This document shows, piece by piece, positions 13,105 through 24,905 of a stretch of 64,000 bases of DNA (position 1 is its first letter; every line of letters starts with the position of its first letter). The DNA is from Cyclina sinensis (lineage: Eukaryota > Mollusca > Bivalvia > Venerida > Veneridae): NCBI GenBank assembly GCA_012932295.1, contig JAAONU010000013.1, forward strand, positions 9,078,821 to 9,142,820, read 5' to 3'. The translations under genes and the position numbers were made by a program. Under the pieces are notes generated by a model. The model made no database searches. It saw nothing but the letters and a program-made list of their open reading frames with translations, and was not told the origin of the DNA.

Positions 13105-15172
13105 GAACACTATGAACACTGGTCATTTCCGTCTGGCTGATAACACTATGAACACTGGTCTTTTCTGTCTGACTAATAACACTATGAACATTATGAACAC
13201 TGGTCATTTCTGTCTGACTGATAACACTATGAACACTGGTCTTTTCTGTCTGACTAATAACACTATGAACACTGGTCTTTTCTGTCTGACTAATAACACT
13301 ATGAACACTGGTCTTTTCTGTCTGACTGATAACACTATGAACACTGTTCTTTTCTGTCTGACTGATAACACTATGAACATTATTACACTGGTCATTTCTG
13401 TCTGACTAATAACACTGTGAACATTATGAACACTGGTCTTTTCTGTCTGACTAATAACAATATGAACACTGGTCATTTCTGTCTGACTAATAACACTATG
13501 AACATTATGAACACTGGTCTTTTCTATCTGACTAATAACAATATGAACACTGATCATTTCTATCTGACTGATAACACTATGAACACTGGTCATTTATGTC
13601 TGGCTGATAACACTATGAACATTATGAACACTGGTCTTTTTTGTCTGACTAATAACACTGTGAACATTATGATCACTGGTCTTTTCTGTCTGACTAATAA
13701 CTATCTGAACACTGGTCATTTCTGTCTGACTAATAACACTATGAACATTATGAACACTGGTCTTTTCTGTCTGACTAATAACAATATGAACACTGGTCAT
13801 TTCTGTCTGACTGATAACACTATGAACACTGGTCATTTCTGTCTGGCTGATAATACTATGAACATTATGAACACTGGTCTTTTCTGTCTGACTAATAACA
13901 CTATGAACACTGGTCATTTCTGTCTGGCCGATAACACTATGAACACTATGAACACTGGTATTTTCTGTCTGACTAATAACACTATGAACACTGGTCTTTT
14001 TTGTCTGACTGATAACATTATGAACACTGGTCTTTTCTGTCTGGCTGATAACATTATGAACACTGGTCATTTCTGTCTGACTGATAACACTATGAACATT
14101 ATGAACACTGGTCATTTCTGTCTGACTGATAACACAATAAACACTATGAACACTGGTCATTTCTGTCTGACTGATAACACAATAAACACTATGAACACTG
14201 GTCATTTCTGTCTGACTGATAACACAATAAACACTATGAACACTGGTCATTTCCGTCTGACTGATAACACAATGAATACTATGAACACTGGGCATTTCTG
14301 TCTGACTGATAACACTATGAACACTGGTCTTTTCTGTCTGGCTGATAACATTATGAACACTGGTCATTTCTGTCTGACTGATAACACTATGAACATTATG
14401 AACACTGGTCATTTCTGTCTGACTGATAACACAATAAACACTATGAACACTGGTCATTTCTGTCTGACTGATAACACAATAAACACTATGAACACTGGTC
14501 ATTTCTATCTGACTGATAACACAATGAATACTATGAACACTGGGCATTTCTGTCTGACTGATAACACAATGAATACTATGAACACTGGGCATTTCTGTCT
14601 GACTGATAACACTATGAACACTGGTCATTTCTGTCTGAATGATAACACAATAAATACTATGAACACTGGTCATTTCTGTCTGACTGATAACACTGTGAAC
14701 ACTGGTCATTTCTGTCTGACTGATAACACTATGAACACTGGTCATTTCTAGCTGACTGATAACACAATGAATACTGTGAACACTGGTCATTTCTGTCTGA
14801 CTGATAACACAATGAATACTATGAACACTGGTCATTTCTGTCTGACTGATAACACTATGAACACTGGTCATTTCTGTCTGACTGATAACACAATGAATAC
14901 TTTGAACACTGGTCATTTCTGTCTGACTGATAACGCTATGAACACTGGTCATTTCTGTCTGACTGATAACACTATGAACACTGGTCATTTCTGTCTGACT
15001 GATAACACTATGAACACTGGTCGGTTCTGTCTGACTGATAACACTATGAACACTGGTCATTTCTGTCTGACTGATAACACAATGAATACTATGAACACTG
15101 GTCATTTCTGTCTGACTGATAACACTATGAACAATATGAACACTGGTCATTTCTGTCTGATAATACTATGAC
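13105..15172. repeat. large minisatellite, 36-bp unit with 45-bp variants
   Basis: About 2.07 kb and more than 50 tandem copies of a 36-bp unit (begins AACACTATGAACACTGG, ends TCTGTCTGACTGAT). Many copies carry an extra 9 bp (AACATTATG or AATAAACACT-type), giving 45 bp. Because both lengths are multiples of three and neither strand has a stop in the consensus, long frames appear on both strands: + repeats of NTMNTGHFCLTD (13417-14751) and - repeats of VISQTEMTSVHS (13594-15150). A TAG at 14749-14751 and a frame change near 13385-13410 break the + frame. No signal, promoter or flanking exon supports a gene, so I treat it as satellite DNA. Confidence 0.95.
14020..14615. repeat. 297-bp higher-order duplication inside the 36-bp minisatellite
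   Basis: A block of mixed 36- and 45-bp units starting near 14020 recurs 297 bases later (14044 pairs with 14341) with the same order of variants (CTTTTC, GGCTGATAACATTATG, AATAAACACTATG, GGGCATTTC). This indicates a recent multi-unit duplication. Confidence 0.75.
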
Positions 15173-15564
15173 ACTTCTGTTCTTTTTAGGCTCTTTAAAG
15201 TCGTAAAGTAATAAATTAAATGAAGGAATGAAAATGTCTTTGATACTTCTAATTTTCATTGTATCTGGTGTCACTATTGGCTTCGTCCCAGTGATCACTT
15301 ATTTTTGAATAAGGACAGTTTAAAAAACTTCTTTTCAGAAACCACTAGGCACAGAGTTTTGACATAGAGTGTGTAACATTATGGAGTTGTTCAAATAATG
15401 GCCATAGGGTCAAACCTGGCCCTTTCCGACAGAGCGAAAGATCTGCAGAGGTCAATATTAAGGTAACGAACATGCCACGAAGTGAAAGTAATTTTGAATG
15501 TCTGAGTATGCTGTACTTGTCAGGCACTTAGGTAAGCTATACAGGGTTATCATTTCCCTCTTGT

Positions 15565-15650
15565 TTTCAATTTAAGATCCCCATTTCCTGAATGTCTCTT
15601 TATCAGAAAGAACATTAGACAGTGATAAGAGTGAATTTTCCCTTGGGAAT
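15565..15650 (+). repeat. fragment of dispersed family A
   Basis: Contains CCCATTTCCTGAATG, TTTATCAGAAAGAACATTAG and CCCTTGGGAATT, in the same order as the copies at 25988 and 30249. It abuts the hairpin at 15653. Confidence 0.5.
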
Positions 15651-15652
15651 TC

Positions 15653-15825
15653 AATAAGATTAGTTGGGATTATTTATGTGGAGGATTTAAATATTCTTCG
15701 ATTGAACTATGCATTGACTATCGATGTTTGTGACAAAGAATAAAATTACACACATCAATAGTCAATGTGTAGTTCAATCGAAGAATATTTAATCGTCAAC
15801 ATTAATAATCCCAACTAATCTTATT
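15653..15825. repeat. near-perfect long inverted repeat (hairpin / foldback element)
   Basis: Left arm 15653-15732, right arm 15749-15825, about 90% matched. Exact blocks include the outer 22 bases (AATAAGATTAGTTGGGATTA plus two) and the 21-base block starting AAATATTCTTCGATTGAACT; the loop is about 16 bases. No clear target-site duplication. Candidate MITE or foldback element; a transcript would make a long double-stranded RNA. Confidence 0.93.
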
Positions 15826-17461
15826 TAATCTTAAACGCTCACATCGCCTGCAGGCATTTTTTGAATTCTGGGGAATTGTTCAAAATGTTGACGTTCTAAA
15901 CACTTATTTAAATGAGGCTTCATTTTAAAAAATATCAAATCTAATGTTTAATTAAATTATTTTAAAAATGTGAAACAGGCTTCTACGAAAAAGCAGTTGC
16001 AAAAACGCTAAAGTCTGAATTGTAAGTCTGTTTTCTTCTCTTTGCAGTAAACAAATTTCAATTTTATTGCTGTTGTTATTAAAAATAATGCAAAATTATA
16101 TGATTACAAGCGATTTCTCTGTTAAATTTAAATACATCATTTACCTAAAAACACAAACAAACATTTGTCAGTCACAATGAAACAATCAGGTTTGAAACAC
16201 TGAATGCAGCTTTCTTTATTTTCTACCCTCGCTAATAAACATTCAGAGAAACCAAATGATTGCACATCGTTAAAAACTAAGGCCGTAAATGGGACCGAAA
16301 ATAGGATTGCAGGACCGCAGAATAAGGATGTCAGAAAATCTCCGTCTCTAGACGCTCTGCTGCATATTCGTTTTCAATAGACGCTCTGTCGCATTTTGAA
16401 AACTCGCCGCTATACTGGGTGATGCACTAAGGTATATTACTCCAAAACACATTAAAAGACTACGTTATGTCAGTGTGTTAAATTAGGATACATATACGTT
16501 GTTGAATTATCGAACTGAAATTTAATGGAAGTTCAGTGTAGGACGGCTGTCATTCTAATATCTGTTTCATTTCCCCATAGAAACTAAAACTTTCGTAATC
16601 TTAGAAAAAAACACAACGTTTTGTTTAACACAAAATATATTTTTCCAGCATCAAGATTAGAGGACAACCAGTATGTATACAAGTACAGGCCAATGTGCAC
16701 TGGACGTTACAATGATAAGGAACTGAATTACCGAAACTATCATGGTTGACCATTTTCTCTCAAACCATGAACTACACTGTTTGATCGTTGTAGTTCATTG
16801 AGCATTTCGTCTAGATATAAAGAAATACCTGGCAAATAAGTGTAGCTGTTTGCAAATTATTGCACAGTTAGGATTTCACCATGATATTTCATAAGAGCTG
16901 CATGCATAAATGTTTCCAGTTACTTTGCAAGAAAGTCAGTTCTTCTTATAATTTTATTTTTCCAAATGCGGATCCACCCGAAACGTTAGTCTGGAGTATA
17001 TCTCAACAACCCTGAAAAATATCCACTTGAAATTTTTGGACTGTTATAGGACATTGATGAAAAACTCAGAATATAAAACCATAGCTCCAAACAGGCCATT
17101 TGCAGAGTTATGGTTCCTTATTAAAATATTCGTCTAGACATAACAGTTACTATTCAGTAAATTGACTGAAAGTCTAAACTCCTTATTACAATTTTTCATA
17201 ACTGTAACCCTTCAATCTATTGTAAAAAAACTTGTAAATATAGACTGATATTAGACAAAAAAGATCCATAACTCTGCTCTGTATTTGCACAGCTGTTGTC
17301 TACTTAAGCTTCAATTTTAAGTTTTTAACATTAAGTGACGCAGAACTATGTATTAATATTAACTTTGATAATAGCCAGACAATACTGAGATGAGTTCAGA
17401 GCACAAGGAAGTCTACTTATAATTAAGATTCTTCGCGTGTTTATGTAGTAATATTAGTTTT
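15826..17461. other. non-coding DNA
   Basis: A duplicated AGACGCTCTG motif (about 16350 and 16380) and the small hairpin at 16768; otherwise nothing recognised. Confidence 0.5.
16768..16802. repeat. small inverted repeat
   Basis: CATGAACTACAC and GTTGTAGTTCATTG form a roughly 11-12-bp stem with a short loop. No T-run or other function apparent. Confidence 0.5.
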
Positions 17462-17660
17462 TAACCCATTAATGTCTAGCGTCCCCAAAATTAGACATAG
17501 CCAAGCAGCGCATACCCGGAACAGACGCCGCAGGGTCTTCACTGTTTGCATAAAGGCCACTCTTTCCTAAATAGAATAAAACTGAAAATTTATACCTGAA
17601 ACCTTTTAACTGAATATTGACTCGTCCAACTAACACAGGTGACATAATCCATTGGGAATA
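17462..17660 (+). mobile_element. degenerate dispersed repeat with partial G+C-rich palindrome
   Basis: Begins TTAACCCATTAATGTCTAG and contains AAGCAGCGCATACCCGGAAC, AGACGCCGCAGGG and TCACTGTTTGCATAAAGG. It resembles, from memory, an abundant bivalve repeat with a palindromic ACGCCGC centre, here decayed. No ORF. Confidence 0.45.
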
Positions 17661-17803
17661 AATGGGTAAATGATTATATCATTCACGTCATATATCTGAC
17701 ATCCACACCCTAAATATACTGACCACTAAAGAACTAGACATTTTCTGTTATATACTTTTGATACATAATTCTATGACAGTATCAGTTCTAGCTAACTGTT
17801 GAA

Positions 17804-17843
17804 ATGGTGTTCATGATTGTCGTCTGGGTGTCCTCTGTTTCAG
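17804..17843 (+). other. possible very short signal-peptide exon
   Basis: The ATG begins MVFMIVVWVSSVS and ends at CAG|GTAAAA, a good splice-donor match, again leaving phase 1. A TATATAC lies about 50 bases upstream. Thirteen residues is short for a signal peptide and no following exon was recognised, so this may be chance. Confidence 0.12.
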
Positions 17844-18509
17844 GTAAAACACCATTTGGCCGGAGAAAAATAATGTGACACGACTTGTATTGTTACTTTA
17901 TTTACCCTTGCTAATATACGTCATCATTCTAAAAACTCATCTTGTATTTTTTCACTTTTTGTCTTTGATATAATCTGCAAGAGCGCAAAAGTGTTTTTTG
18001 CTGCCAACCAACGCCTACATTAACAAATAGCTATAAACAGATAGAAGGAAAATGTCACATTGTTTACCACGGTTGTCATGAACTATTTGATTTACGGAAA
18101 AAAATTCGCTTGTTCTAAGTTTCAATAAAGAAAGGCAAACAAGGACAAATATATTTTACCTTGTATAAAGGCGAGAAGTATTGGCTAATTTCGATAATCA
18201 ATTTTGTTTTGTTTACTCTATCGCATGCTCCACATTTGTAATAGGTTATTGGAATCGCTTCCTTTACCGGAAGTAAAAAGCAAATATTACTGACCTGAAT
18301 GTTCACATCTCACTTTGAAAGATGCGTGCTCTAGAATTAGCGTGTATTTTAGTATGTAATTAATTCTTTGTATGATGAAAATAAAATGATAATATAAAAA
18401 TACTTTTAGTATTTATTACGACATACAGACAATTAATGTTCATTTGTAATAAAATGCTATCTAACCGATATTATACATATTAATGGTTTCTGTGTACCGG
18501 CTGTTATTA

Positions 18510-18628
18510 TGTTATCCAGAAGAAACCATATGCCTCCAACTGGTATTGAACTCGGGTACCTTCGATTACTTAGCAGACACTCTACCACGTCGCCATAAAG
18601 TAGAAGTGCCGTATTATAACTCTGCTAC
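18510..18628 (-). mobile_element. tRNA-derived SINE-like copy 1
   Basis: Read on the minus strand, GGCGACGTGGTAGAGTGTC (A-box-like) is followed about 30 bases later by CGAGTTCAATACC (B-box-like), then ATGGTTTCTTCTGG. On the + strand the flank reads GAAGTGCCGTATTATA, shared with the next copy. Confidence 0.65.
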
Positions 18629-18727
18629 ATACACCCCCTCCTTCTAAGAATTCGTCCTCGAATTCTTTGGAGTACTGAATGTCTGTGTGTCATCAGATAT
18701 ACGCTCGTGAGTTATTCACGTTGGGCG

Positions 18728-18872
18728 CCTTATGTAACCCAGAAGAAACCATTTGCCCCGAGCTGGGTTTGAACTCGGGTATCTTCGATTACTAAGCGGA
18801 CACTCTACTACGTCGTCATAAAAACTATCAGATAGGCAAGGGAGTTGAAGTGCCGTATTATACCACTGCTGA
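18728..18872 (-). mobile_element. tRNA-derived SINE-like copy 2
   Basis: Same organisation as 18510-18628: minus-strand GACGACGTAGTAGAGTGTCC and CCGAGTTCAAACCC, then ATGGTTTCTTCTGGGTTAC, and a + strand flank GAAGTGCCGTATTATA. The T-arm-like part CCGAGTTCAAACCCAGCTCGG can fold, but no acceptor stem is seen. Tandem with copy 1 at about 215-220 bp. Confidence 0.65.
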
Positions 18873-19609
18873 AGTTAGAGTTTGTGTTTTTACCCTGACA
18901 TTGGGTACTTGTTCATTCAAGTTCAGGAAATGGAATGCACTAAAGAGTAGCCTACGAGTCTTCTATGACAAAGTCTCCCTAAAGCTGAATTAAGATTTTC
19001 ATTGAAAATTTGATGTTGCTTTTTTGTTAAAAAAATAAGGGTTACAGAATAAAAGATGGACTTATTCTCAACATTTGGTATTGAATGTGCAAAACGTTTA
19101 AATGCTAAAGTCAATAAAAAAATTCTAAAACTTCATAAGTGAAAAACTTGCAAAAGGCTTTCACATTCTTTCCGTACCGTGAAAAAATAAACAATTCTTA
19201 AATGAATAGTTGCTTGTGCTGACACACACTTAGCAGTGTTTTTGCTGAAAGTGAATTATATTTTTCTTTCTATTTCTAAGACCTTTTTAGTAAGACTATA
19301 GTTTCATATTTAACATGCAGCACTAGCCAAAGAGTACTAGCCAAAAATGTTGTTACATGTGAAGGATAAAAGAGATAATTATTACGAAAATATTCACCAG
19401 TTAGGGCTACTAAACTTTGAAGTATGAATACAAAATATCTGTCATTATTACAAATTATATTCTGCATTTATGCAACTATATTCTAGTTTACAAAATACGT
19501 AAAAACAGCTAGTTTTCTCTTGGCAAAGATTTACATACATCTAACATTGTTATTAATCTGCTATTGTTACTTTAACTCATAAAATAAATTTCCATTTCGG
19601 CAATTGCAG

Positions 19610-19735
19610 AACTTTTCCCTTTAGACGCTTACTTTCCTGATTGCCTCCTTATCACAAAGAACAACAGACAACGGCTAGGAAAATATGGTCCTTTGGGATT
19701 TTTTATACGGAAATAAACAGGAAACGAGAGTTGAT
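19610..19735 (+). repeat. fragment of dispersed family A
   Basis: CCCTTTAGACGCTTACTTTC, CTTATCACAAAGAACAACAG and GTCCTTTGGGATTTTT follow the same block order as the copies at 25988-26170 and 30249-30430. Confidence 0.5.
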
Positions 19736-20000
19736 TTTCTAGACTTGCTGAGATGGTTTAAACTGATCGTTATATATTTCTCATTTGAACTGAAAAAAAG
19801 ATTATAGATATTATACGAAACATAGTCCAAGTAATTATGCAGGGCCTTTCAGAAAGGTGTTAACACAAAACACTTTAATCCTGGTTATTTTGTTTTCGAC
19901 CAAAAGTTTGACTAAATGGTCAATCAGGTTGTAATCTGTTTGTGTTTTAACACGCGAGATATTTTGAAAAAAAATGTGCATTAACGATTACTTAAAAAAA

Positions 20001-21655
20001 CAAGAGGGCCATGGTGGACCTGGATCGCTCACCTGAGTACTTTGGTTGTGGATTTGCTGTTAAGCAGACGTCAGAAGCAGTATTACAGTTTCTAATTGAA
20101 GATTTGTAGGTGTCTACAAATCAAATATATAAAATATCAATCAATAAATAAAGGCTTTATGACAGAAAGTAGAAAAATCTATTAGTAGTTGTGTTGACCT
20201 TGACCGTGATCCAGTCATGCAAGAAACCTACATACCAAATATTAAAGATATTGGTCGATAAATGAAGGATTTATGAGGTTAAGTAGAAAAATCAAGATTT
20301 GGCCTCGGTTACCTTAAACCCAGTTTAATGGAAAAGGTTCATGCAAGATGACTATTTACCAAATATTAAAAAATAGATAAAGGCTATATGAAAAAAAATA
20401 GAAAAATCTATTTTAGCCTTAGTGACCTTGACCTTGACCTAGTGAATTCAACCTCCAACTCAAGGTAGGGGTTGTTGCAAGTTACCTACATACCAAATAT
20501 TTCAGATATTGCTCAATAAATGAAGACTCTACGGGGAAAAGTACAAACATCTATTTTTAGCCTCTGTGACCTAGATCTTTCCCAAGTGAACGGCAGAGAT
20601 TGATACAATGTGCCTAATACCAAATATCTTAGATATCTGTCAATATACTAAAGCTCTATGACTAAAATTTGAAAGAGTCTATTTTTAGCCCTGGTAAACA
20701 AGGGGCAGGGCCAATTTTGACCCCAGGACACTTGGTTGAGGTCTACTAGGCCAGGTTACACATCAAATATCTGAAGACTAGGCCTTGTGGTTACTTAAAG
20801 GACTTTTCTATGCAAGTCTTTACAAAATCAAGTGACCCTGGGGTGGGTCGGCTTTGATTGCAAGGGCATCATTTGACTTAAACATATCAATATATCTAAG
20901 CACTACACCTCCTTGTTTCATATTAAAAGATTTTCTAACTTTTCCCGATATAAGCCTTTATAAAATCAAGTGACCCCGGGACGGAGCCATTTATGACCCC
21001 ATTGGCATAATTTGAACAACCTTTAAAAAGGAGCTCTAGATGAACCTGTATGCCAAATATCAAATCCTAATGCATAATGATTTCAGATATGAAGAATTTT
21101 AAAGTTTTCCCTTTATATGCCTCTATATAAACAAGTGACCCCCGCGGCGGAGAATATTATGAACTTCAGAGACATAATTTGAAGAATCAGGGTAGAGGTA
21201 CACTAGGCAATACTTTGTGAAAAATTTTAGAACTTTGGGCCTTGCGGTTTCAGAGAAAAAGATTCCTAAATTTTCTCCTGTATATTTCTACGTAAAACAT
21301 GTGACCCTAGGACATGGCCAGTTTTGACCCAAGTGACATTATTTGAACAATTTCGTAGAGAACTTCTAGATGATAAGTATGCCAAATATGTAAGCTCTAG
21401 GTCGTGTGGTTTCAGACAAGAGGATTTTTAAAGATTTTTCTTTTGGTAACTATAGCAACCAGAGTTCTGCATGGAACTAAATTCTAAGAAAAAGCTTTAG
21501 TAGAGCTTGATGCAATAAACATTTCTATCAAGTTTCATAAACTTTGGCCATGTGGTTTTAGAGAAGATGTCGTTTGAATCAAATTGTTGACGCACTAACG
21601 CAAGGCGACGGACGACGGACACCATGCGATCACAATAGCTCACATAAGCACAGTG
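20001..21655 (+). mobile_element. composite interspersed element made of tandem ~130-170-bp monomers
   Basis: Opens CAAGAGGGCCATGGTGGACC then TGGATCGCTCACCTGAGTAC. The first part (to about 20690) repeats a TACCAAATATTAAAGATATT...AATGAAGG monomer with GACCTTGACC links; the second repeats a GTGACCC...CATAATTTGAACAA...CCAAATAT monomer (starts near 20697, 20831, 20971, 21135, 21301). It ends GCGACGGACGACGGAC...GCGATCACAATAGCTCAC. The same opening motif recurs at 52704, 56890 and 60860. Non-coding; family name not assigned. Confidence 0.75.
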
Positions 21656-21941
21656 TTGACAAATCCAGTGACCAAAAACAAACTTAACGTCATTTTATTT
21701 TCTCTTACGTTACTTCATAGGCATAACCTTTAACATTCAAATCTCATTGAATTATGCTTAAAACAACATTCAAAGTGTACCAGCACTTCAGCAAAACTAT
21801 TTTTATCTGTTATATAACACGTTTCTTCAGACAAATTATCATACAGACGTAACAGCACTGTTACAAAGGCAGTTTGCACTGAACTTTAAATTCCGACTGG
21901 CATTTTTCTCCTTTGACAACCTAATTATATTGGTAAATGTG

Positions 21942-22095
21942 TCTGCTTAGTGTTGACGGTCGACAATTATACATCGCACGACAAAGGCAGGGCATAATTG
22001 ATGTAATGTCTACACATATGGCACCGTAATTCTACCTACATACCAATGAACGAAAGAGAAAACACTCCCAATGGTAGTATAATTTCTTATGAAAT
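21942..22095 (+). repeat. dispersed family B, copy 1
   Basis: Shares TCTGCTTAGTGTTGACGGTC, CAATTATACATCGCACGA, ATGGCACCGTAATTCTACC and a terminal TATGAAATAT with copies at 25487 and 31546, in the same orientation. Confidence 0.75.
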
Positions 22096-23117
22096 ATAGC
22101 CAAGATAATCTTGGATCGTTCATGCTGAAAGTACTTCTTTTTCGTAAGAAAACAGATAACAGAAGCATCAGTGGCGCCGCTAAGGCGATGTTAGATGACA
22201 AAAAGGCCAAAAAAGGCAGTTTCTTACACACTCATTGCGTTATTTAGTATCTTCGATATCATTATTTTGTTTATTCATGGTCATTGTTTTACACACATTT
22301 AGAGATAAATTAAAAGATGTAAGATCTTTTTTTGTACGCCAATAATGAAAATAATGGCACCATTCTTGATATGGTTGTTTTAACTGCGATACAAATGTTG
22401 ATCTATTGAATACAATGAATCGAGGTTAAACCATTAAAGTAGACAAAATCATTTAAAAGACAAAACACGGAGCTTGCTGACATAAGAGGCCGAAAAATTA
22501 ACGAATATGGTGCAAAGGAGACATATACATTTGCTATTGTCAAAGTTATAGTAAAAGGGGACAAGGTGTTATTAACGATTGATGTGTTTTGATTATTATG
22601 TCGTTTCACTGAATGAAAGTTACTGAATTTAACCAACGTATTAACCTGAAACAATGATAAAATGTTTCGTCAGTATGAAAACAAAAGTATTCTGTTTGAT
22701 AATAAAACTCCTTAATAGTCGCTCCCTAAATGTTGGTTAAGTAGGTTGACATTGCAAGTAAATGATGCGCGTTCTGCCGCTACATATGACGAAATTAGGG
22801 ATTAAACAGTCTATATTATTCTTCCTTTTCCTTTTTTCTTTTGCAGTCCCTTATTAAATAATGACTGAAAACACTTGAGTAGATATCTGTGTTTGTATAG
22901 ATACAACCTCTGACAAACACATCAGGTAATCTAAACTACTTATGATCGAGGCGGCATGACTACGAATTGTCTTCACAGCTGGTCAAATTAAATGCACTGA
23001 CAGTTTTCCAGTTATATTGATATTCATTTTATGTGAAATAACATGTATCCGACACTTAAACGTCTTAGCCTACTTGACGTTGTACATCAATGTTTATCTG
23101 CAAGTGTAGGCGTCATG
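22096..23117. other. non-coding DNA
   Basis: Short frames only; nothing recognised. Confidence 0.5.
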
Positions 23118-23500
23118 CATTGGAACAGCAACACATTATAACATTGGAAACAGCAACACATTATAACATTGGAAACAGCAACACATTATAACATTGGAAA
23201 CAGCAACACATTATAACATTGGAAACAGCAACACATTATAACATTGGAAACAGCAACACATTATAACATTGGAAACAGCAACACATTATAACATTGGAAC
23301 AGCAACACATTATAACATTGGAAACAGCAACACATTATAACATTGGAAACAGCAACACATTATAACATTGGAAACAGCAACACATTATAACATTGGAAAC
23401 AGCAACACATTATAACATTGGAAACAGCAACACATTATAACATTGGAAACAGCAACACATTATAACATTGGAACAGCAACACATTATAACATTGGAAACA
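23118..23500. repeat. 25-bp satellite array with 174-bp higher-order period
   Basis: Fifteen near-identical copies of a 25-bp unit (starts CATTGGAAACAGCAACACAT) plus a partial. A one-base-shorter 24-bp unit (GGAACAG) recurs at 23118, 23292 and 23466, exactly every 174 bases, so the array consists of two identical seven-unit blocks. Confidence 0.97.
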
Positions 23501-24310
23501 ACTTATTGCTGTGGTTCATGATTTTTTTGTCAAGAAATCGATATTATTTGATGTTTTATTTACATATAAATCCTTAAAATATTTAGATTTTCCATTTTCT
23601 GTTTATTATGTTGTTGCTTTTTGCTTTATAAGGTAAATTTGTATTGGGTATATTTCAGTAGGCTTTATCCTGTATCAAATATATTTACATTTGTATTTAG
23701 TAAATTGTGTTTGTTTTCATTAATTTCAATTTATGTATTTTGAATTTCGTATTTGTATTCTGTACTGATCTATTTTGAAGTTGGTAATTCTTATAAAATA
23801 TTAAAGAGTACAGTATATTATTTACATTGTAAAAATGTCAAAAAAAATAGACTCATTATTCTTTATTACTTCTTGTTTTTCTTCAATGAAGTTCTTTGTA
23901 GCAATGAGCAAACTAATATCAAAATTTAATTATACAAAAAGAATGTGCTAGACGTATACGGAAAGCCCAAATAGAAATATGATTGCAGAAAAAGGAAAAG
24001 GAAATAGTGCTAGGACACGCTGAGAATGTACCAAAATTAAGAGATCCTTGCATTTAAGCTTGATTCCTAGTTGAAAAGTATTGGACAAACAGTTGTTAAA
24101 CATTTTCAAGACAATCAAAAACTGAGTCAACTTTGTGGCATCCAGAGTGTTCAGAAGGTTTTCCCCATTATTTATGCTGCTGATGTTCCCTGTTTATATC
24201 CTTGTCATGAGGACAAAAATATTGGCAAAGTTTCTTTAACCCTTTAGTAAAATGTAACCTCTACAAGCTCTCTAAAGGGTTTTCATATGAGCCCCTCGTC
24301 TGGGGCTAAC

Positions 24311-24720
24311 GATAGCCCAAAAGGCATACTGTGAACGATCTTCGTAGAGGTACTAACATGCCAAGATTCAGATCTCTAAGTCCTTTGGTTTTAGAAAAGA
24401 AGAATTTGTTCAAGATTATATGTTAATAAGTTAATGGGAAAGATGTGATCCTTCGGAATCTTAACAGAAGCAGCTTAAAAAAATCAACTAAATACTAAAG
24501 GAAGAACCATTGACGATAGCCCAAAAGGCATACTGTGAACGATCTTGATAGAGGTCATAACATGCCAAGATTCAGATCTCCAATTCTTTTGATTTTAGAG
24601 AAGAAGAATTTGTTTAAGATTTTCTGTTAATGAGTTAATATGAAAGATGTGATCCTCCGGAATCTTAACAGAATCAGCCTAAAAAAAATTAAACTAAACA
24701 CTAATTGAAGAACCATTGAC
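24311..24720 (+). repeat. 204-bp tandem duplication
   Basis: GATAGCCCAAAAGGCATACT starts at 24311 and again at 24515; both copies end GAAGAACCATTGAC (24514 and 24720). Roughly 85% identical by eye. The sequence belongs to the same GTGATCC/CCAAGATTCAGA-style degenerate monomer family as 20697-21655. Confidence 0.92.
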
Positions 24721-24905
24721 CTTATAAAGACCTTCTAATTTATTTTAATGTAACACATGTGATGCGTGTGGGACCAGTAATGACTTGAGGCATAATTCGA
24801 ACAATTTTAGTAGATTTTCTATACCAAATTCCACAGTTCTAAGACTTGTGGGTTTAGATACGAAAGCTTTATAAGTTTTCCCTTTTTGACCAAAATTTTT
24901 GAATG
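24721..24905 (+). repeat. degenerate monomer of the composite repeat family
   Basis: Contains GTGATGCGTGTGGGACCAGT, GAGGCATAATTCGAACAATT and TTTTCCCTTTTTGACC, matching the block order of the monomers at 20697-21655. Confidence 0.55.

Noticed and set aside
13417..14751. 444-codon + strand frame as a repetitive protein gene
   Set aside because: It is a product of the stop-free 36/45-bp satellite unit; the opposite strand is equally open, a stop and a frame change interrupt it, and there is no promoter, signal peptide or flanking exon.
13594..15150. 518-codon - strand frame as a repetitive protein gene
   Set aside because: Same satellite explanation; begins and ends inside the array.
13105..15172. 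CRISPR-like repeat array
   Set aside because: No unique spacers; repeats are contiguous and the genome is animal.
18728..18872. functional tRNA gene on the minus strand
   Set aside because: A- and B-box-like motifs and a foldable T arm are present but no acceptor stem pairs, and a near copy lies next to it; SINE-like is more likely.
23118..23500. CRISPR-like repeat array
   Set aside because: 25-bp units are contiguous with no spacers.
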